64,000 nucleotides of DNA from Gammaproteobacteria bacterium (GTDB lineage: Bacteria > Pseudomonadota > Gammaproteobacteria > Steroidobacterales > Steroidobacteraceae): the NCBI GenBank assembly GCA_005878835.1, contig VBMV01000048.1, positions 4,427 through 68,426 on the forward strand. The letters run 5' to 3'. Positions 61,704-64,000 of this stretch are shown here, in pieces. The notes beneath the pieces were generated by a model that was given only the letters and a program-made list of their open reading frames with translations, ran no database searches and had not been told where the DNA came from. Made by a program: the position numbers and the translations under genes. Position 1 is the first letter of the stretch. Each line of letters starts with the position of its first letter.

Positions 61704-62363
61704 TGCGCTCGCCTGTGCGGCTGCGCGCGCGCCTGCCTGCGCGGTTGGCAAGTAGCCCAGCGCGCGCAGCAGGTGCGGCTCGAGCGCACGCGCGCAGGCG
61801 CTCACCGTGCGGGGTCCGCCGAGCTCGATGAGCTGCGTCATCTCCAGGCCCTGGTAGCCGCAGGGATTGATGCGGCGGAAGGGCGCAAGGTCCAGGGCCA
61901 CGTTCACGGCGAGGCCGTGATAGCTGCCGCCCCGGCGCACGCGCACGCCGAGGCTCGCGAGCTTGCGCCCGTCGACGTACACACCGGGGGCGCTGCGCCG
62001 GGTCTCGGCGCGGATGCCAAACTGCGCCGCCAGATCGACGACGGCGCGCTCGAGCGCCGTGACGAAGTCACGGATCGCAACCCCCGCACGCTTGAGATCC
62101 ACCAGCGGGTACACCACCAGCTGTCCGGGGCCGTGATAGGTCACCTCACCGCCGCGATCGACCTGCACCACCGGGATATCGCCGGGCGCGAGCAGGTGCG
62201 CGCGGCTCGCGTTCACCCCCAGGGTGAACACCGGCGGGTGCTCGAGAAACCAGATCTCATCCGGGGTCGACGCGCCGCGCTCCTCGGTGAAGCGCTGCAT
62301 CGCGCGCCAGGTGGGCTCGTACTCGATGAGTCCCAGGCGCCGGATGACCGGTGCCAGGCTCAT
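61698..62363 (-). CDS. lipB: Octanoyl-ACP:protein N-octanoyltransferase
   Basis: 221 aa from ATG 62363, overlapping the lipA stop. Catalytic Lys134 (R-K-L-A-S-L-G-V-R) and Cys168 (I-N-P-C-G-Y-Q-G-L), plus [12 protein letters not shown]. Transfers octanoate to lipoyl domains as the first step of lipoylation. Confidence 0.96.
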   Translation of the reverse strand: MSLAPVIRRLGLIEYEPTWRAMQRFTEERGASTPDEIWFLEHPPVFTLGVNASRAHLLAPGDIPVVQVDRGGEVTYHGPGQLVVYPLVDLKRAGVAIRDFVTALERAVVDLAAQFGIRAETRRSAPGVYVDGRKLASLGVRVRRGGSYHGLAVNVALDLAPFRRINPCGYQGLEMTQLIELGGPRTVSACARALEPHLLRALGYLPTAQAGARAAAQASAL

Positions 62364-63382
62364 GTCGCCAGGCGCCGGTTGTCGAGGCCGGCGTTGTTGC
62401 GCTTGAGCGCCTGCTCGGCTCGGTAGCTCGAGCGCACCAGAGGCCCCGACACGCATTCGAGGAAGCCGCGCCCCAGAGCCAGCTCGCGATAGCGGTCGAA
62501 CTCCTCGGGTGTCACGAAGCGCTGCACCGGAAGGTGATTGAGCGTCGGGCGCAGGTACTGCCCGAGGGTCACGAGGTCGACGCCGGCGGCGCGCAGGTCG
62601 GCGAGCGTCGCGTCGATCTCCTCGTCGCTCTCCCCCAGGCCCAGCATGAGACTGCTCTTGGTCAGAACCGCAGGCCGGCGCCGCTTGGCGGCCGCGAGCA
62701 CCTGCAGAGTCTGTTGGTAGCCGGCGCGCGGATCGCGCACCGGATGCGTCAGGCGCCGCACGGTCTCGATGTTCTGCGCGAACACCTCGATTCCGGAGTC
62801 GACCACCGTCTCGACGTCCGCCCGCACTCCCCGGAAGTCCGGCGTCAGAGCCTCTACCGCCGTGTGCGGGTTGCGGCGTTTGATGGCGCGTACGCAGGCG
62901 GCATAGTGCGCCGCCCCGCCGTCGGGGAGGTCGTCACGATCGACCGAGGTCAGCACCACGTAGGCGAGCCTCATCAGCTCCACGGTGTGCGCGGCGTTCT
63001 CGGGCTCGTCGGCGTCGAGCCAGCCGTGCGGATTGCCCGTGTCCACGGCGCAGAACCGGCAGGCGCGCGTGCACACCGCGCCCATCAGCATGATGGTCGC
63101 GGTGCCCGCGTTCCAGCACTCACCGATGTTGGGACACTTCGCCTCCTCGCAGACCGTGGCGAGGCGGTGCTGCCTGACGAGCGCCCTGACGCGGGCGAAG
63201 GCAGCGCCGGTCGGCGCCTTCGCCTTGAGCCACGGCGGCTTGGGCGCCGGGGTACGCCCGCTGTCGGCGCCTCGCTTGATGCCGTCACGGATGGCGGTAA
63301 ACCCTTGAGTCGTCAGGTATTTCTCGCCACTGTAGACGCGCGCGCCCTCCGCCACCACCGGGCCACCCTTCAGATCCGACAT
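62360..63382 (-). CDS. lipA: Lipoyl synthase
   Basis: 340 aa from ATG 63382 (M-S-D-L-K-G). Radical-SAM enzyme inserting sulfur into octanoyl groups. Auxiliary cluster Cys78-x4-Cys83-x5-Cys89 and radical-SAM Cys104-x3-Cys108-x2-Cys111 both complete; R-S-S-Y tail motif with its serine present. The longer upstream frame is not family-like. Confidence 0.97.
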   Translation of the reverse strand: MSDLKGGPVVAEGARVYSGEKYLTTQGFTAIRDGIKRGADSGRTPAPKPPWLKAKAPTGAAFARVRALVRQHRLATVCEEAKCPNIGECWNAGTATIMLMGAVCTRACRFCAVDTGNPHGWLDADEPENAAHTVELMRLAYVVLTSVDRDDLPDGGAAHYAACVRAIKRRNPHTAVEALTPDFRGVRADVETVVDSGIEVFAQNIETVRRLTHPVRDPRAGYQQTLQVLAAAKRRRPAVLTKSSLMLGLGESDEEIDATLADLRAAGVDLVTLGQYLRPTLNHLPVQRFVTPEEFDRYRELALGRGFLECVSGPLVRSSYRAEQALKRNNAGLDNRRLAT

Positions 63383-63386
63383 GGGC

Positions 63387-64000
63387 TCATTGTACCGCAC
63401 GCACGCGTGCATCCAGGCTCGCCAGGCGCTCTGCGGTACCGACATCGCACCACTCGCCGCGATGCACGTGCCCACGCACCAGGCCTGCGGCGATGGCGCG
63501 CTCCAGAAGCGGCAGCAGCGGAAACCTCTGCGCGGTGCAGCCGTCGAAGAACTCCGGCCGGTACACGCCGACCCCGGAGTAGGTGAAGCGGTCGCTCTCG
63601 CGGCTGACCACGCGCCCCCCCTCGAGCCCGAAGTCCCCGCGCGGATGATGCGGCGGGTTGGGGATCAGCACCAGGTGCGCGTGCGCCTCGTCCTCGAGCT
63701 CGAGGGTCGCAAAATCGACATCGGTCCAGATGTCGGCGTTCACCACCAGGAACGGCCCCGGCCCGAGCAGCGGCACCGCCTTGAAGATGCCGCCGCCGGT
63801 CTCGAGCGGCACCGGCCCCTCGTCGCTGTAGGTGATCGACACGCCGTGGTCACGGCCGTCGCCGAGGGCCGCGGGCACCCGGTCGCCGAGCCACGAGAGG
63901 TTGATCACCACCTCGCGAATGCCGGCGCGCGCCAGTGCCGCGAGGTGCCAGACAATGAGCGGCTTGCCGCCCACCCTCACCAGGGGCTTGGGGAGCGAGT
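63387..64000 (-). CDS. Sugar-phosphate nucleotidyltransferase, MurU-like (5' end cut by window)
   Basis: The frame is open to the window edge (about 204 codons) and the visible N-terminus starts at [13 protein letters not shown], so only some 20 residues with the G-x-G-x-R-x-R loop are missing. Later parts: [21 protein letters not shown], and W-C-D-V-G-T at the end. MurU makes UDP-MurNAc in murein recycling; a related glucose-1-phosphate transferase is possible. Ends 4 nt before lipA. Confidence 0.8.
   Translation of the reverse strand, partial: SLPKPLVRVGGKPLIVWHLAALARAGIREVVINLSWLGDRVPAALGDGRDHGVSITYSDEGPVPLETGGGIFKAVPLLGPGPFLVVNADIWTDVDFATLELEDEAHAHLVLIPNPPHHPRGDFGLEGGRVVSRESDRFTYSGVGVYRPEFFDGCTAQRFPLLPLLERAIAAGLVRGHVHRGEWCDVGTAERLASLDARVRAVQ

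Overview
The window is about 64 kb of GC-rich chromosome from a gammaproteobacterium. The evidence is gene order: lolB-ispE-tRNAGln-prs-rplY-pth-ychF, prfA/prmC, gatCAB divergent from mreBCD-mrdA-rodA-mltB-rlpA-dacA-dat, and lipB-lipA. The TonB receptor paired with a CadC/TPR regulator, the MoxR/DUF58/DUF4129 cluster and the ArsR-methyltransferase/metF/metH operon suggest a Xanthomonadales/Nevskiales/Steroidobacter-like lineage. That placement is inference, since there is no rRNA gene.

Left part (1 to about 16.1 kb): accessory DNA, visibly less GC-rich at its start. It holds a substrate-binding protein (cut by the window edge), two LuxR-type HTH genes, and a scarred zone (3.2-4.9 kb) with an IS256-type transposase remnant, a sirtuin fragment joined to a headless membrane-protein gene, and a tRNA-like remnant. 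A CadC-like/TolB/TPR regulator follows, then a TonB-dependent receptor, then a 1,220-codon frame that looks like two secreted proteins fused (delta-60/PASTA/GlyGly-CTERM plus a 12-Asp-box propeller). Next come tRNA-Met and a secreted protein built from two tandem copies of one domain. This last block lies in a decayed tandem duplication of the ychF-tail/tRNA-Met junction.

Middle (16.2-44.4 kb): mostly core genes. ychF, pth, rplY, prs, tRNA-Gln, ispE, lolB and a TPR lipoprotein are on the minus strand and prfA diverges from them. hemA, the usual partner of prfA, is absent. prmC is separated from prfA by a MoxR-type island: RDD and SpoIIM genes on plus; a five-gene operon of membrane protein, DUF4129, DUF4350, MoxR and DUF58 on minus. 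Then come prmC-ppi-mtgA, a DUF1080 protein, the methionine-cycle operon (ArsR-methyltransferase regulator, metF, metH), hslO and gatCAB.

Right part (44.4-64 kb): the rod-shape and murein operon mreBCD-mrdA-rodA-mltB-rlpA-dacA-dat, which continues in many relatives to ybeD-lipB-lipA. Here ybeD is missing and a sulfate-uptake cassette sits in its place: cysA (fused to an unusual universal-stress-protein-like tail), cysT, cysW, a membrane histidine kinase, a PhoB/OmpR-type response regulator and a convergent sulfate-binding lipoprotein. Ahead of cysA are four 7-bp repeats with exact 11-bp spacing, the geometry of a PhoB-type operator, and a two-copy version precedes the binding-protein gene. A two-component-controlled sulfate importer with a CysA-USP fusion is the best candidate here for an undescribed system. 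lipB, lipA and a truncated murU-like gene end the window.
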